64,000 nucleotides of DNA from Stieleria maiorica (lineage in GTDB: Bacteria; Planctomycetota; Planctomycetia; Pirellulales; Pirellulaceae). The DNA is taken from positions 7,969,641 to 8,033,640 of the forward strand of contig NZ_CP036264.1 in assembly GCF_008035925.1 (NCBI RefSeq), in the 5' to 3' direction. Below the pieces are notes generated by a model that saw only the letters and a list, made by a program, of their open reading frames with translations, was not told the origin of the DNA and did no database searches. Numbering within the stretch: the first letter of the stretch is position 1; each line of letters starts with the position of its first letter. Positions 51,427-59,827 of the stretch are shown here, in pieces. Made by a program: the position numbers and the translations under genes.

Positions 51427-52143
51427 ATGAATCAAGTGTTCAAGATTGCTGCTGTATTCTTCTATGCGGCAGTCCAGATCCCGTTTGCGTTCGCCGGAAT
51501 CGTCTACACAAACGACTTTGAGACGGCAGCAGGCAGCGAATGGTCGAAAACAACAACGTCAACCACACCAATTGGTGCTCGCAGTTTTTTGGGCGAATTC
51601 GGAAACGAAGCTGTCACACTAACTCTGGCCAGCATTGGGCTACATGATCAGGTGACCGTGTCATTCGACTTGTTCATCCTCAAATCCTGGGACGGGACAC
51701 TTCCAGGAGCCAATGGCAATCCACCGTACGCCCCCGACGTATTCTTCTTGACCGTCGACGGATCAACTACCTTGATCGAAGCTTCATTTGGAAACTTCGA
51801 TGCTCTGGGAGACTTGCAGTCCTACCCGAATGCAATTGCCGGTGGACTAGTTCCTCACCGCACGGGTGCATCCGAAAGCAACACCCTGGGATACAGTTGG
51901 CTCGGTTTCCAACAGGACTCCGTCTACAATTTGAGTTTCACCTTTCCACACATCTCCGACTCCCTGGCACTGCAATTCGCAGCCACTCTGCAAGAGGCTG
52001 TCACCCCCATCACCGCGAATGAAAGCTGGGGAATTGACAACGTGCTGATTTCGGTGAACCCCGTGCCCGAGCCCTCGACATTTTCGATCTTTGGCTTTGC
52101 CGCAATTGCTTTGCTCATGCCTCGCCGACGGCTCAAGCACTAG
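51427..52143 (+). CDS. PEP-CTERM sorting-domain secreted protein
   Basis: A 238-aa secreted protein. The signal peptide is MNQVFKIAAVFFYAAVQIPFAFAG; the mature part is a single beta-rich domain (IVYTNDFETAAGSEWSKTTTS, then VTVSFDLFILKSWDG, DVFFLTVDG), probably jelly-roll-like and carbohydrate-related. The C-terminus is a PEP-CTERM signal: VPEPSTFSIFGFAAIALLMPRRR, i.e. PEP, a hydrophobic helix and Arg-rich tail. It is exported and processed by an exosortase, which is not encoded here. The ATG at 51427 starts the signal peptide; the frame is open to 51313. It is the only plus-strand gene in the right half of the element, and it is odd cargo. Confidence 0.85.
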   Translation: MNQVFKIAAVFFYAAVQIPFAFAGIVYTNDFETAAGSEWSKTTTSTTPIGARSFLGEFGNEAVTLTLASIGLHDQVTVSFDLFILKSWDGTLPGANGNPPYAPDVFFLTVDGSTTLIEASFGNFDALGDLQSYPNAIAGGLVPHRTGASESNTLGYSWLGFQQDSVYNLSFTFPHISDSLALQFAATLQEAVTPITANESWGIDNVLISVNPVPEPSTFSIFGFAAIALLMPRRRLKH

Positions 52144-53415
52144 CTCCAACGATTGGCTTTGGGGGCAACGGCAGTGCGTGGTCGGCCTTCGCCACCGCTC
52201 CGCCGAGCGAATCGCCGGAGAGTCTGCGACGGCGATTCACTCAGCTCCGACGATTGGCTTCGACCTCAGACGAAGCTCTAGTCAGCCCTTCGCTGTCGCC
52301 TACAGCTCGCCCCACTATGATCCTGGACCGCTGGCAGGCATCGTGGCGCCGCGGCCTGACGGAGGCTTGTGCGCCCGTCGAGAGGGGCGCTTCGGCATCG
52401 TACCCATCCTCGTTCCTCGGATGGCAACGACACCTGCGCTCTCGGCCCATCGAGGCGCTGTGCGGGGTAGCCTGCCGGTGATCCAATCACCCACGCGTGG
52501 ACTTGGCTACGCGAAATCGATCGGCACGTCTCGTCCCTCGCCCTGCCCATCGTTTCGCTCCGCCGCCACATCACTGTCAACCGATGGGTACCGCTCCCAG
52601 CATCGTCGCAGGCTCCTTTGCGGTCGCTGCGCTGAGCAGTGGAGGAGGTTTCACCGGGGTTCGATTAAGGGCGCTGCACCATCGTCCCCTACCTCGTACC
52701 TCGGAACGGAACGATGGCTTCGCTCATGGCCCATCGAAGCTCATCGGGGGGTAGCCTGTCGGGGTTTTGCGGCGCCCTTCCGCGGACGGACTTCGTGAAA
52801 TCGACCGCCGCTGCTCGTTCCTCGCACCAGCCGTCGTTTCACTACGCCGCCGCCTTGCGAGGTTTACCGAACTTCCCCGCTCCCAGCTTTCGTCGCAAGC
52901 TCCTCAGCGGTCGCTACGCCCGTCTTGGAGCGGACTCGGCCTTCCATGGCCTCCCTGTTCTGATCGGCCTCCTGCCTCGGCACCGGTGACGGTCGCTGCG
53001 CTCCGCGCTACCCTCATCCTTCGGTCGCTGGCGTCACCGGATGACACCGGCGGCTGCGCGTCGGTCGGTCCCTCCCTCGCTCCGGTCGTCGATCGATGGC
53101 CCGCTCGGGCACCCGACTGGCAAACGTCCATCGCGTTGCAAGACCGTTCGTGTTTCCGACTTCGCTCTCTACGGTCCGCTTCCCTGCCATCGCTCTCCGA
53201 CTGACATCGTGCCACCGCCGGGTCTCAAGCGGCGGACATCCATGATCCGCCGTGTCTGCGACGCGATCTCGGTCCTTGTGGTCGGGGGCAACGCGGTTTC
53301 GGCGGGAGGATTGCGTCAATCGCCAAGGTCACGTTGGTTTGCCCGCCGATGAGAAGACATGAAATCCCACAGGCAGATGTTGCCACATCTGCACTGAAAA
53401 CACCGAATCCGCCTG
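52144..53415. other. 1.27-kb GC-rich stretch without a convincing gene
   Basis: No frame here has convincing protein character, although high GC content leaves several frames open, including one of 235 codons. Two diverged copies of a unit of about 285 bp are present: about 52380-52640 and 52664-52925. Shared anchors include GGCCCATCGA (52444 and 52728), GGGGTAGCCTG, GCTCCCAGC (52593 and 52879) and GCGGTCGCT (52620 and 52907). CTCC(A/G)ACGATTGGCTT also occurs at 52144 and 52247. It lies between the PEP-CTERM gene and an unknown gene of the element. A structured RNA or a decayed gene is possible. Confidence 0.5.
52380..52925. repeat. two diverged copies of a ~285-bp unit
   Basis: Copy A spans about 52380-52640 and copy B about 52664-52925, in the same orientation. 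At least six anchors of 9 to 14 bp align with an offset of 284-287 bp, so the copies are collinear with small indels. Similarity outside the anchors is partial, which points to an old duplication. Confidence 0.7.
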
Positions 53416-54318
53416 TCAGTCGCCATGAAGCCGCATCTTCGTGCGAAGATCCAACAAATCCGATAGCCACTCCAGATCCCGCAGTCCCGCGTTGCTCTCC
53501 ACATCGCGAGCCTTCATCGCTTGACTGACCTGGTCGGCTCGCGCACGAAGGTCTTGCCCGCGCAAATCGACCGCCAGTTCGGCGGCGGCTTGTGGATCCT
53601 GTCCGGTCAGATACGCCAGCAGCGGAATTAGCATCACACCCGGCTGCTGCGATTGCAGCCGCGCCTGCCTGCGATCAGCAACCCGTTTTTGACGCAACGC
53701 TTTGGCCTCCTGCTTTCGTTTTGCACGACGTTCGGCAGAGGCATCATTCAACGCAAGCTGCACCGGCGACATTTTCTGTCTCGCCTTCGCATACGACGAC
53801 ATCATCCCGGTCGAACCGTCAGCTCGCTGCCCCACCGATCCGGTGAACCCCGTCGCGTATCGGTCCCCGAACATTGCCTCGGCAAGACTGCCCTGCGGCC
53901 CTGCCTTGCGCGCCGAGTAGTTCATGCCCACCCGATGATCGGTCAATATCCGTCTTATCTTCCCCCGGGTCCTCGCCCCATCCGTCGCGTCGTTCAATCC
54001 CGGCGCATTCGTCGGGCTCCCGGCGACGCCACGACGCGTCGGGGACATTACGAGCCCGCTCGTGTTTGGTACTGCTCGGTTGTACGCCGACACTGGCCGT
54101 AGCGCTCGCTGCAATGGCCCCGGTTCATCGACGACACCGAGCTGGCGGGGATTCGATTCGCCACTGGGCGAAGTGCCAGCCAGCAAGTGACGTATTGTCC
54201 CCTGCTTCTTCATCTTTGTCGGCGGCTGATTTGGAGCCGTCACCTGACGCCGCCGCGCCGCTAAACGCTGCTCCGCCTGCCCTGGCGAAGACAACATCTT
54301 TGCCACTAAACCATCCAT
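53416..54318 (-). CDS. unknown basic, disordered element protein
   Basis: A 300-aa protein rich in Arg, Ala, Gln, Ser and Gly, largely disordered in appearance. Its N-terminal region is low-complexity (AEQRLAARRRQVTAPNQPPTK), the middle has AEAMFGDRYATGFTGSVGQRADGSTGMMSSYAKARQK, then a strongly basic coiled-coil-like helix (ASAERRAKRKQEAKALRQKRVADRRQ) and a C-terminal helical LIPLLAYLTGQDPQAAAELAVDLRG segment. I do not recognise a family. Its make-up resembles small phage-structural or virion-associated proteins, but nothing around it is a recognisable virion gene. GAG lies seven bases before the ATG. It lies between the gene-free stretch and the integrase. Confidence 0.55.
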   Translation of the reverse strand: MDGLVAKMLSSPGQAEQRLAARRRQVTAPNQPPTKMKKQGTIRHLLAGTSPSGESNPRQLGVVDEPGPLQRALRPVSAYNRAVPNTSGLVMSPTRRGVAGSPTNAPGLNDATDGARTRGKIRRILTDHRVGMNYSARKAGPQGSLAEAMFGDRYATGFTGSVGQRADGSTGMMSSYAKARQKMSPVQLALNDASAERRAKRKQEAKALRQKRVADRRQARLQSQQPGVMLIPLLAYLTGQDPQAAAELAVDLRGQDLRARADQVSQAMKARDVESNAGLRDLEWLSDLLDLRTKMRLHGD

Positions 54319-54373
54319 GACACACTCGTTTTTTTACTGTAATGGGACCACCAATATCTTGGTTTATTGTTAC

Positions 54374-54395
54374 CGTTGAACATCCCGTTTCAACG
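54374..54395. other. small hairpin between the unknown gene and the integrase
   Basis: CGTTGAA (54374-54380) and TTCAACG (54389-54395) form a perfect 7-bp stem with an eight-base loop. No U-tract follows in either direction. It may be a weak terminator or a processing site in the element. Confidence 0.4.
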
Positions 54396-54482
54396 ACAAA
54401 ATGATCTTTCCGCCAGGGAACTCAAAACGTAAACGAGACGCTGAATTCCCGCACGAAATATCATCACCCAAAAGCGTCTCAA

Positions 54483-55685
54483 TCAACCTACACGCATGGC
54501 GGCTTCAATGGCTTTGCACCGATCCTGTTCCGCGTAGATGGTTGTCGTTGCCGCATCGGAGTGACCGAGAAGAATCCTTGCTGCTTCAATTCCTTCCGTT
54601 CGGCGCACAGCCGTCCCAAACGAGTGACGAAGTTGATTCGGTGACCAGCGGTGAGATCGTTGCCACTCTTTGACTTGGTCGTCTGTGAGACCCTCGGGTG
54701 CCGGAAACGCTTTGTCGCAGGCCCGATGAATCGCTCGACGATAGCTTGCGTCATCGTAGTGTGAACGTGCTGCTCTTTTGGGATTGCGTTTTCGATTGCT
54801 CCCAGGACGGCTGCCACAGCTTATCGGCGTTGTCCGAGATGCGTGTTGTGCGGCCCGACGTTGTCGCTCGCTCTCCCGTGGACTGAAACAGAATTCGTCC
54901 TCGCCGCGAAGCAAGTACGGCCTCAGTATCAGCTGCGCCCGTGGTCCGACGTAAACCGTTCTCGACTTGCCCTTCCAAGCCGTCTTGTGCTGATCGAAGC
55001 AGATTTCCCAAACGTCTCCAGATCGGTCGACATGCTTGGGCATGATCATGCAAACCTCGCCGGGGCGGCACCCGATCAAAGATTGCAAACGCACCATATC
55101 GGCAACAACCTTCGGCAGATGCAGTAGAGTTTGATCGACGACTTCTGGTTCGACCGGTTTGACCGCCTTGGGCTCCGGTGCCGTCGTTCGACCACGTTTC
55201 AGAGGCTCGATCATCGCCAGCGACTGCGGAACGCTTGGCTGAATCATCCCACGAGACGCAGCCCATTTGAAAATGCGAATCAGTCGTTTCGTCGATTCGT
55301 TGACGTACTTGCGACCAACCCCGGTGCGCACCATCGAATTCCGAATCGCCTCAAATTGGGCAAATCCGAATTTCGACGCCTCGATGTGGCTGTACTGTTC
55401 GTTAACCAGACGGATGATTCGCTTGATCCGATCCAGCTCCCCGCTGCCTTTGCCGTAGTGCTCCTTGGCCCAACCCAGATACGCCAGAAACATTTCGGCG
55501 ATTGCCAGATCACCTTTGGCACTCTCAGGGATCACTACGCCACCACAGGCGATGAACTCACCTACAAGCCGCTTGTACTCGTCGTGACTTTCCTTGGTCC
55601 CGTACTTGCCGAGGTAGTACGTGTTCCCGCCAAGAGTGACACGTGCCTGACCAGAAGAATGCTTGCGATACTTAGGGGTTCGCAT
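54483..55685 (-). CDS. int: tyrosine site-specific integrase
   Basis: A 400-aa tyrosine recombinase. The N-terminal SAM-like core-binding part is around residues 60-160 (MFLAYLGWAKEHYGKGSGELDRIKRII). The catalytic domain has Arg I in LQSLIGCRPGEVCMI, the box II segment WSPNQLRHSFGTAV, where the first His of HxxR is Asn but the Arg is kept, the His of LLGHSDAATTTIY and the Tyr nucleophile in TTIYAEQD. Asn at that place is common in planctomycete integrases. The N-terminus (RTPKYRKHSSGQARVTLGGNTYYLGKYG) is an AP2-like arm-binding domain. The ATG at 55685 is used, 123 bp from the attachment site in tRNA-Val, and a TGTCCAAA dyad lies just upstream. Confidence 0.93.
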   Translation of the reverse strand: MRTPKYRKHSSGQARVTLGGNTYYLGKYGTKESHDEYKRLVGEFIACGGVVIPESAKGDLAIAEMFLAYLGWAKEHYGKGSGELDRIKRIIRLVNEQYSHIEASKFGFAQFEAIRNSMVRTGVGRKYVNESTKRLIRIFKWAASRGMIQPSVPQSLAMIEPLKRGRTTAPEPKAVKPVEPEVVDQTLLHLPKVVADMVRLQSLIGCRPGEVCMIMPKHVDRSGDVWEICFDQHKTAWKGKSRTVYVGPRAQLILRPYLLRGEDEFCFSPRESERQRRAAQHASRTTPISCGSRPGSNRKRNPKRAARSHYDDASYRRAIHRACDKAFPAPEGLTDDQVKEWQRSHRWSPNQLRHSFGTAVRRTEGIEAARILLGHSDAATTTIYAEQDRCKAIEAAMRVG

Positions 55686-55709
55686 GGCGACCGTCTCCAA
55701 TTCGAGGCG

Positions 55710-55730
55710 TTTTGGACAGGCTGTCCAAAA
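55710..55730. promoter_or_regulatory. TTTTGGACAG dyad next to the integrase gene
   Basis: TTTTGGACAG (55710-55719), one base, then CTGTCCAAAA (55721-55730): a perfect 21-bp dyad upstream of the integrase start and about 75 bp inside the right attachment site. It shares the half-site TGTCCAAA with the dyad at 40180-40199, so it is a candidate arm site or operator. Confidence 0.6.
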
Positions 55731-55752
55731 TCACCAAGAGGAAAAAGCCGCT

Positions 55753-55769
55753 CTGCGAGACGCTCGCAG
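55753..55769 (-). terminator. element-borne terminator-like hairpin after tRNA-Val
   Basis: CTGCGAG and CTCGCAG form a perfect 7-bp stem with a three-base loop. On the minus strand it is followed by AGCGGCTTTTT. It lies 36 bp past the right repeat, where it can end tRNA-Val transcription now that the original terminator (39966-40000) is separated. Confidence 0.5.
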
Positions 55770-55805
55770 GTCAGTTTCAGTACGTAATCGGCGGGATAAT
55801 TGAGA

Positions 55806-55881
<76 letters not shown>

Positions 55882-56243
55882 GCTTGTTTTGGATCGGCCG
55901 TGTGCGGGTTGCGGCGGCTGATCGGCGGCGGTAGGGATTGGAATCGGACGTCGGGGGCTGAAACTTCAGCTTTCTCTTCCGATCAATCGGATGCGTAGTC
56001 TGTAGCGATCGCGACGCGTCGTCAAGATGCCTTGGGCCAAGGGGGAAAAAAGTTCGGACTTGCCCCGATTGTGGCTGGTGCCTAACAATGACCGGTGATT
56101 CTTCTTCACGCGGGCGACCGGTTTCTCGCGACTCCGCTGACGTGTCACCTGTCCCCGCCGATCGGGGGCACCGGTGAATGAGCCCGCTTCCGCTGGGGTG
56201 GGAATTTTTCTGACGCTTGTTCCCTTTTTCGATTGCCACCGAG

Positions 56244-56537
56244 ATGTCTCGATTTCTTGCCGGAATGTTCTGTGGCGCGCTCTTGCTGTTCGTGGTCATG
56301 CACTACCACATCGTCAGGGGCAAGAACGGCGTGGTCTTGGTGCCCAAAATCAGCAACAACCTGCAAGGGATCTACACCGATATCCGCGCCTTCGACCTGC
56401 AGGACTGGCAGAAACACAAACCTCTGGCGGCAGCGATCATGCGTAGCAATCAAGCCGATTTGCTGGAAGACTCTGCTCACCGTAGCTTCGGCGACGCGAT
56501 GCGCCGGGTGGTCGACGACGTCTTTGGTGGACAATAG
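56244..56537 (+). CDS. small single-pass membrane protein
   Basis: A 97-aa protein. Residues 4-22 (FLAGMFCGALLLFVVMHYH) make one transmembrane helix; the rest is polar (IVRGKNGVVLVPKISNNLQGIYTDIRAFDLQDWQKHKPLAAAIM) with a C-terminal helix ending RRVVDDVFGG. I do not recognise a named family, though small proteins of this plan occur in planctomycetes. The ATG at 56244 places the helix at the N-terminus; the frame is open a little further, to 56217. The gene is the first beyond the tRNA-Val on the chromosome side. Another small membrane protein follows at 56770. Confidence 0.6.
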   Translation: MSRFLAGMFCGALLLFVVMHYHIVRGKNGVVLVPKISNNLQGIYTDIRAFDLQDWQKHKPLAAAIMRSNQADLLEDSAHRSFGDAMRRVVDDVFGGQ

Positions 56538-56769
56538 GGCGCCTGGCGGCGCGGTCGGCACGATTGATATGTCCGGTCTGACCTTGGCGACCTGCCACTG
56601 GCCGATGTTGTTCATGGGCCGCGCCAAGCGATGCCGATGCTAATTGAACGGTTTGCCGTCCGACGACAGAGACGTTCGCGGAGCAAGCCGTTGGAATGTT
56701 GGACGCGGGGCTGATCGCCGGTCAGTACACGATTGTCTCTCCCAAGACGATTACCACAGAGCTCGATCT

Positions 56770-57066
56770 ATGTCTTTCTATCGAAATCGGTATTTCCTGA
56801 GCGGTATTTTGTTGATCCTGCTGGGGCTGCAATTCCGTCGCGTCGAATCTTTCGTGCTCAATGAACGAACGACACGGTTCGTCGCCAAGATGACCAACAC
56901 TCCGCTGGTCGACAATTCGACGACCTTGGGGGCGATCTTCGAACCGGTCACGCCACCGCCGAAGAAACGCGTGACGCCCCCGCGTTGGCTCGGTCTTTCG
57001 ATGATTGCATTCGGATGCGTGATCACGTTTCACGCCTTGGTGATTCCCAAACAGGGCGAGGGCTAG
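56770..57066 (+). CDS. small two-pass membrane protein
   Basis: A 98-aa protein with two hydrophobic helices: about residues 9-22 (FLSGILLILLGLQF) and 74-91 (WLGLSMIAFGCVITFHAL). Between them is a polar loop, FVLNERTTRFVAKMTNTPLVDNSTTLGAIFEPVTPPPKK, probably outside the membrane or in the periplasm. I do not recognise a family. The ATG at 56770 is chosen because the first helix follows closely; the frame is open to 56644 but that part looks random. It lies 232 bp after the other small membrane protein on the same strand, and may be a lineage-specific envelope protein. Confidence 0.6.
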   Translation: MSFYRNRYFLSGILLILLGLQFRRVESFVLNERTTRFVAKMTNTPLVDNSTTLGAIFEPVTPPPKKRVTPPRWLGLSMIAFGCVITFHALVIPKQGEG

Positions 57067-57556
57067 CGCTCCGCTCGGTACGCTACGGCTCGGAAGCACT
57101 TGAGCCGTCTGCGATTTCTCTCTTGTAGCGGTTTGTTGGGTGTTCCGAAGAGGGGCTGTCGCTGAGTGTGGCGTCTCTGCCTCTGGCCACGCTCGAGTTT
57201 TTCGCCAGGAAGGTGGCCGAGACAACCGGAGGAGCTCACCCGGGGGGCTTCAGCGGTGAACGGTTGTGAATCTTGCTCACGCGTCACCGCGGGCAAGTGG
57301 GCCGATTCCTCCGCACATTGAGCTAGTGTGGTGGATTGCCACGCAGAGGAAATTGGTGCCGAGAAGACACAGAATTGTTTGCCTTTGTCCGACGATTTTG
57401 CTATGCTTGCATCCGTTTGAGTGCGGAAAACAGCGGGTTTTCGCGGTGCCATCGGGCCGAGTGAATCACTCGGAGGTGGTTGAGGGTGGCGATCCCTCCA
57501 CAGCTGCGACGCTCGGTCGAGTTACTTGCCCTTACTCATGAGAACACTCCTTACCG
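57067..57556. other. gene-free stretch, nothing recognised
   Basis: A 490-bp interval between the small membrane protein and the STAS gene. I see no convincing coding frame, tRNA or tandem repeat, and no strong hairpin. It presumably holds the STAS gene promoter. Confidence 0.5.
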
Positions 57557-57973
57557 ATGAGTAGTCCTTCGGCCGTTGAGATCCATTTCCACGACTCCTC
57601 GATGGTCGTGTCGCCTTCGCTGAAGGTGATCAATCGCCGAAAATCTGCGGGACAAATTTCGTCCCGGGTGAGCGCCGAATTGGACCAGCCGCGTGAGTGT
57701 CTGGTAACCGACGTGGTCATCGACCTGGGACAGGTGACATGGATCAGCAGCGCAGGACTAAACGAGCTGATTCGATTGCAGGCCCAGTCGCGTGCCAGTG
57801 GCGTGAATCTTCGACTGCGTTCGCTGAGCGAAACCGTGCGTGATGTTTTTCGAATCACCCGTCTGGAGCGGATGTTCGAGTTTGAAGGACTTGGCGACGA
57901 CGAATTCGCGGTCGCTGCCCCGACGGCGGAAATCGAGGGGGCTGCGGCGGCCCAAGCCACGGTTTCGGTTTAG
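57557..57973 (+). CDS. STAS-domain anti-sigma factor antagonist-like protein
   Basis: A 138-aa single STAS domain protein. The signature is VVIDLGQVTWISSAGLNELIRLQAQSRA, in which the first Ser of SSAGL is at the phosphorylation site of SpoIIAA-like antagonists. The strand-helix pattern continues with GVNLRLRSLSETVRDVFRITRLERMF, as usual in the family. The last 25 residues are Ala-rich (AAPTAEIEGAAAAQATVSV) and may be disordered. It would bind a serine kinase/anti-sigma partner, which is not encoded nearby. The ATG at 57557 is the only reasonable start. Its 3' end is 42 bp from the convergent DUF900 gene. Confidence 0.88.
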   Translation: MSSPSAVEIHFHDSSMVVSPSLKVINRRKSAGQISSRVSAELDQPRECLVTDVVIDLGQVTWISSAGLNELIRLQAQSRASGVNLRLRSLSETVRDVFRITRLERMFEFEGLGDDEFAVAAPTAEIEGAAAAQATVSV

Positions 57974-58015
57974 ATCGAGGGCACACCGGTGCCAGCGGTC
58001 AAACAAAATGAGCCC

Positions 58016-59665
58016 TTATTTCATCGGCAATGGTTCGGCAGTGAATCGTGACGCCGTCTCCGGTGGTCCGATCAGTTGCCAATAGGTCTCGTTGCCCTGC
58101 GGTCGGGGGACCAGTTGTGGACGCTGGGGCGCCGGCAACCGATTGCGGACCAACAGGAAAAGGTCTTGCAACATCGACGGTGTGTCGCCGTAGTAGCTGT
58201 GTCCGAGCAGGCTGAGGTCGATCCCACTGACGTCGATGGTTTCGATCCCCGGGACGACTACGATGTCGTCTCCGCTTTCGCCGGCGCGGGGGTACCCGTG
58301 GACTTGTTTCGATGCGATCAAGGCTTGGTCGTCCGAGGAGGCGTAGAGGGTGACGTGGTCGGCGATGGAGGTCAGCGCCGGAGCCAAATCGCGGCGAAAT
58401 CGATCGGCGTCGACATCCGGAGCGGCCAACACGACACGGTCAAAGAGTCTGGCGTGATCGTCACCCGAGGCGCGTTGTTCCCAACCGATTTCAACCATCG
58501 CCCCCGTCGTCGGGCGATTACCCATGCTGTGGGCCACGACGTTGATCGAACGGGCGCCGCTTTCCTGGGCCAAATCGAGCAGGAACTGTTTCAAGTGCGA
58601 CTGTGTCCAGGCGGCATTGTTTTCATCGATGGTGTAGCCCAACAGCGTGCCTTGGCTGGGCCAGCTGTAGCAGACCGGAACGCCTTCGAACGGCAGGTCG
58701 ACGGCGATCTGTGCGGTTCGCCGGATCGCGGATTGAAAGTCGACGTTGTAGCCGTGCACGAAGACCAGCAGATCTTGTCGAGGCGACAACGCCACCGTGT
58801 CGGCCAATTGCCGGTGGAAATCGGTTTCGGACAGCTCGACCGCACTGGTCAAGACGATGTGGTCTTGTTGATTCTCGCGGACTTCGAAACGCAGCAAACT
58901 GGGACGCTCGACCACGCCGCGTTGGTGCGTGTCCGGCACCGTCACCTTGGCGATCCCTTTGACCAAGCTTCCCCGGTCGCCGTTGTAGGTCACGCCGTGT
59001 TTTTCAATGTTCGCGGTTCCCGAGAGCAGGACGACCGACGCGGCGGCCAGCGACACGCTGCCGAAGGCGGCGAATCCGAGGGCGACTTGCGACCGGCGGC
59101 GCAGGAGATTGAGTCCCGAAAGCGCCAGGAAGACGATCGCCGACCCGCCCAGTAACACCAGTGCGTCGCGGTTGCCGGTGATGTTGTAGGCGGACAGGGG
59201 AACCGAATCACGCTGCCGGTCGGTGGCGTAGTAGACGGCGACCGTTGCAAAGGCTTGGCCGGCGTCATGCGTCGCGCCGGCCGGTAGCGATCCGAAGGGG
59301 CCGGTCGCCGCCCTATCGGGTTCTGGTCCGGGTGATTCGGATTCGATCGCGGGTTCCCCCGACATCGGAGACTCCATGGCCATGGCGGGCGGGGGCGGCC
59401 CCGGCAGGAACGGTGCAAGGGGCTCCTGCAACTGGTCGGGTTGGCCGGAACGGTCGGGTGAAGCGGTGGCAGGATCGGGGATCGCCTCGGCGACCTCGGT
59501 TTCTTGTTCGATGCGCTCTGCGATGGCATCTGATTCTCGTTCCGGCTCTCGGCTCGCACGTTCGCCGCGTTCGCCGGAGCATCCGGAGAGGATCAACAAT
59601 ACCAGCAACGTAAGCGATCGGCGGACTTGGCGGGCTGACGGGGGCTCGGGGCGGGTGAAATGCAT
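58016..59665 (-). CDS. DUF900 alpha/beta-hydrolase lipoprotein
   Basis: A 549-aa protein. The N-terminus is a lipoprotein signal (RSLTLLVLLILSGC, lipobox LSGC), followed by about 110 Pro/Glu/Ser-rich residues, then ATDRQRDSVPLSA, two hydrophobic helices (about residues 168-185 and 195-215) and the DUF900 hydrolase domain. Its active site shows LLVFVHGYNVDFQSAIRRTAQI (oxyanion loop), the nucleophile in VVAHSMGNRP (G-x-S-x-G variant HSMGN) and VLAAPDVDADRF with the Asp. The catalytic His is probably in GHSYYGD. Substrate is unknown; lipid or ester hydrolysis on the cell surface is likely. The gene stands alone. Confidence 0.88.
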   Translation of the reverse strand: MHFTRPEPPSARQVRRSLTLLVLLILSGCSGERGERASREPERESDAIAERIEQETEVAEAIPDPATASPDRSGQPDQLQEPLAPFLPGPPPPAMAMESPMSGEPAIESESPGPEPDRAATGPFGSLPAGATHDAGQAFATVAVYYATDRQRDSVPLSAYNITGNRDALVLLGGSAIVFLALSGLNLLRRRSQVALGFAAFGSVSLAAASVVLLSGTANIEKHGVTYNGDRGSLVKGIAKVTVPDTHQRGVVERPSLLRFEVRENQQDHIVLTSAVELSETDFHRQLADTVALSPRQDLLVFVHGYNVDFQSAIRRTAQIAVDLPFEGVPVCYSWPSQGTLLGYTIDENNAAWTQSHLKQFLLDLAQESGARSINVVAHSMGNRPTTGAMVEIGWEQRASGDDHARLFDRVVLAAPDVDADRFRRDLAPALTSIADHVTLYASSDDQALIASKQVHGYPRAGESGDDIVVVPGIETIDVSGIDLSLLGHSYYGDTPSMLQDLFLLVRNRLPAPQRPQLVPRPQGNETYWQLIGPPETASRFTAEPLPMK

Positions 59666-59827
59666 GTCGATGTCTCGCGGGTGCGGAGTGGCAGTGGGTT
59701 ATCGATACCCTGCCGAATCGGTCCAGGTCGATGCCAATTGCGCCAGATCAATCTTTACCCGTGTCCGCATCATGCTGTTTACTAGGCCAAATTCCCCTTC
59801 TGTGTCCCGCCAAGAAAGTGTTGTCGA

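Noticed and set aside
52091..52798. A 235-codon frame overlapping the end of the PEP-CTERM gene
   Set aside because: Arg/Ser-rich translation without domain character, in a GC-rich stretch where several frames are open; overlaps a well-supported gene.
54483..55685. Integrase inactive because box II starts with Asn instead of His
   Set aside because: The Arg residues, the other His and the Tyr nucleophile are present, and N-x-L-R is common in planctomycete tyrosine recombinases.
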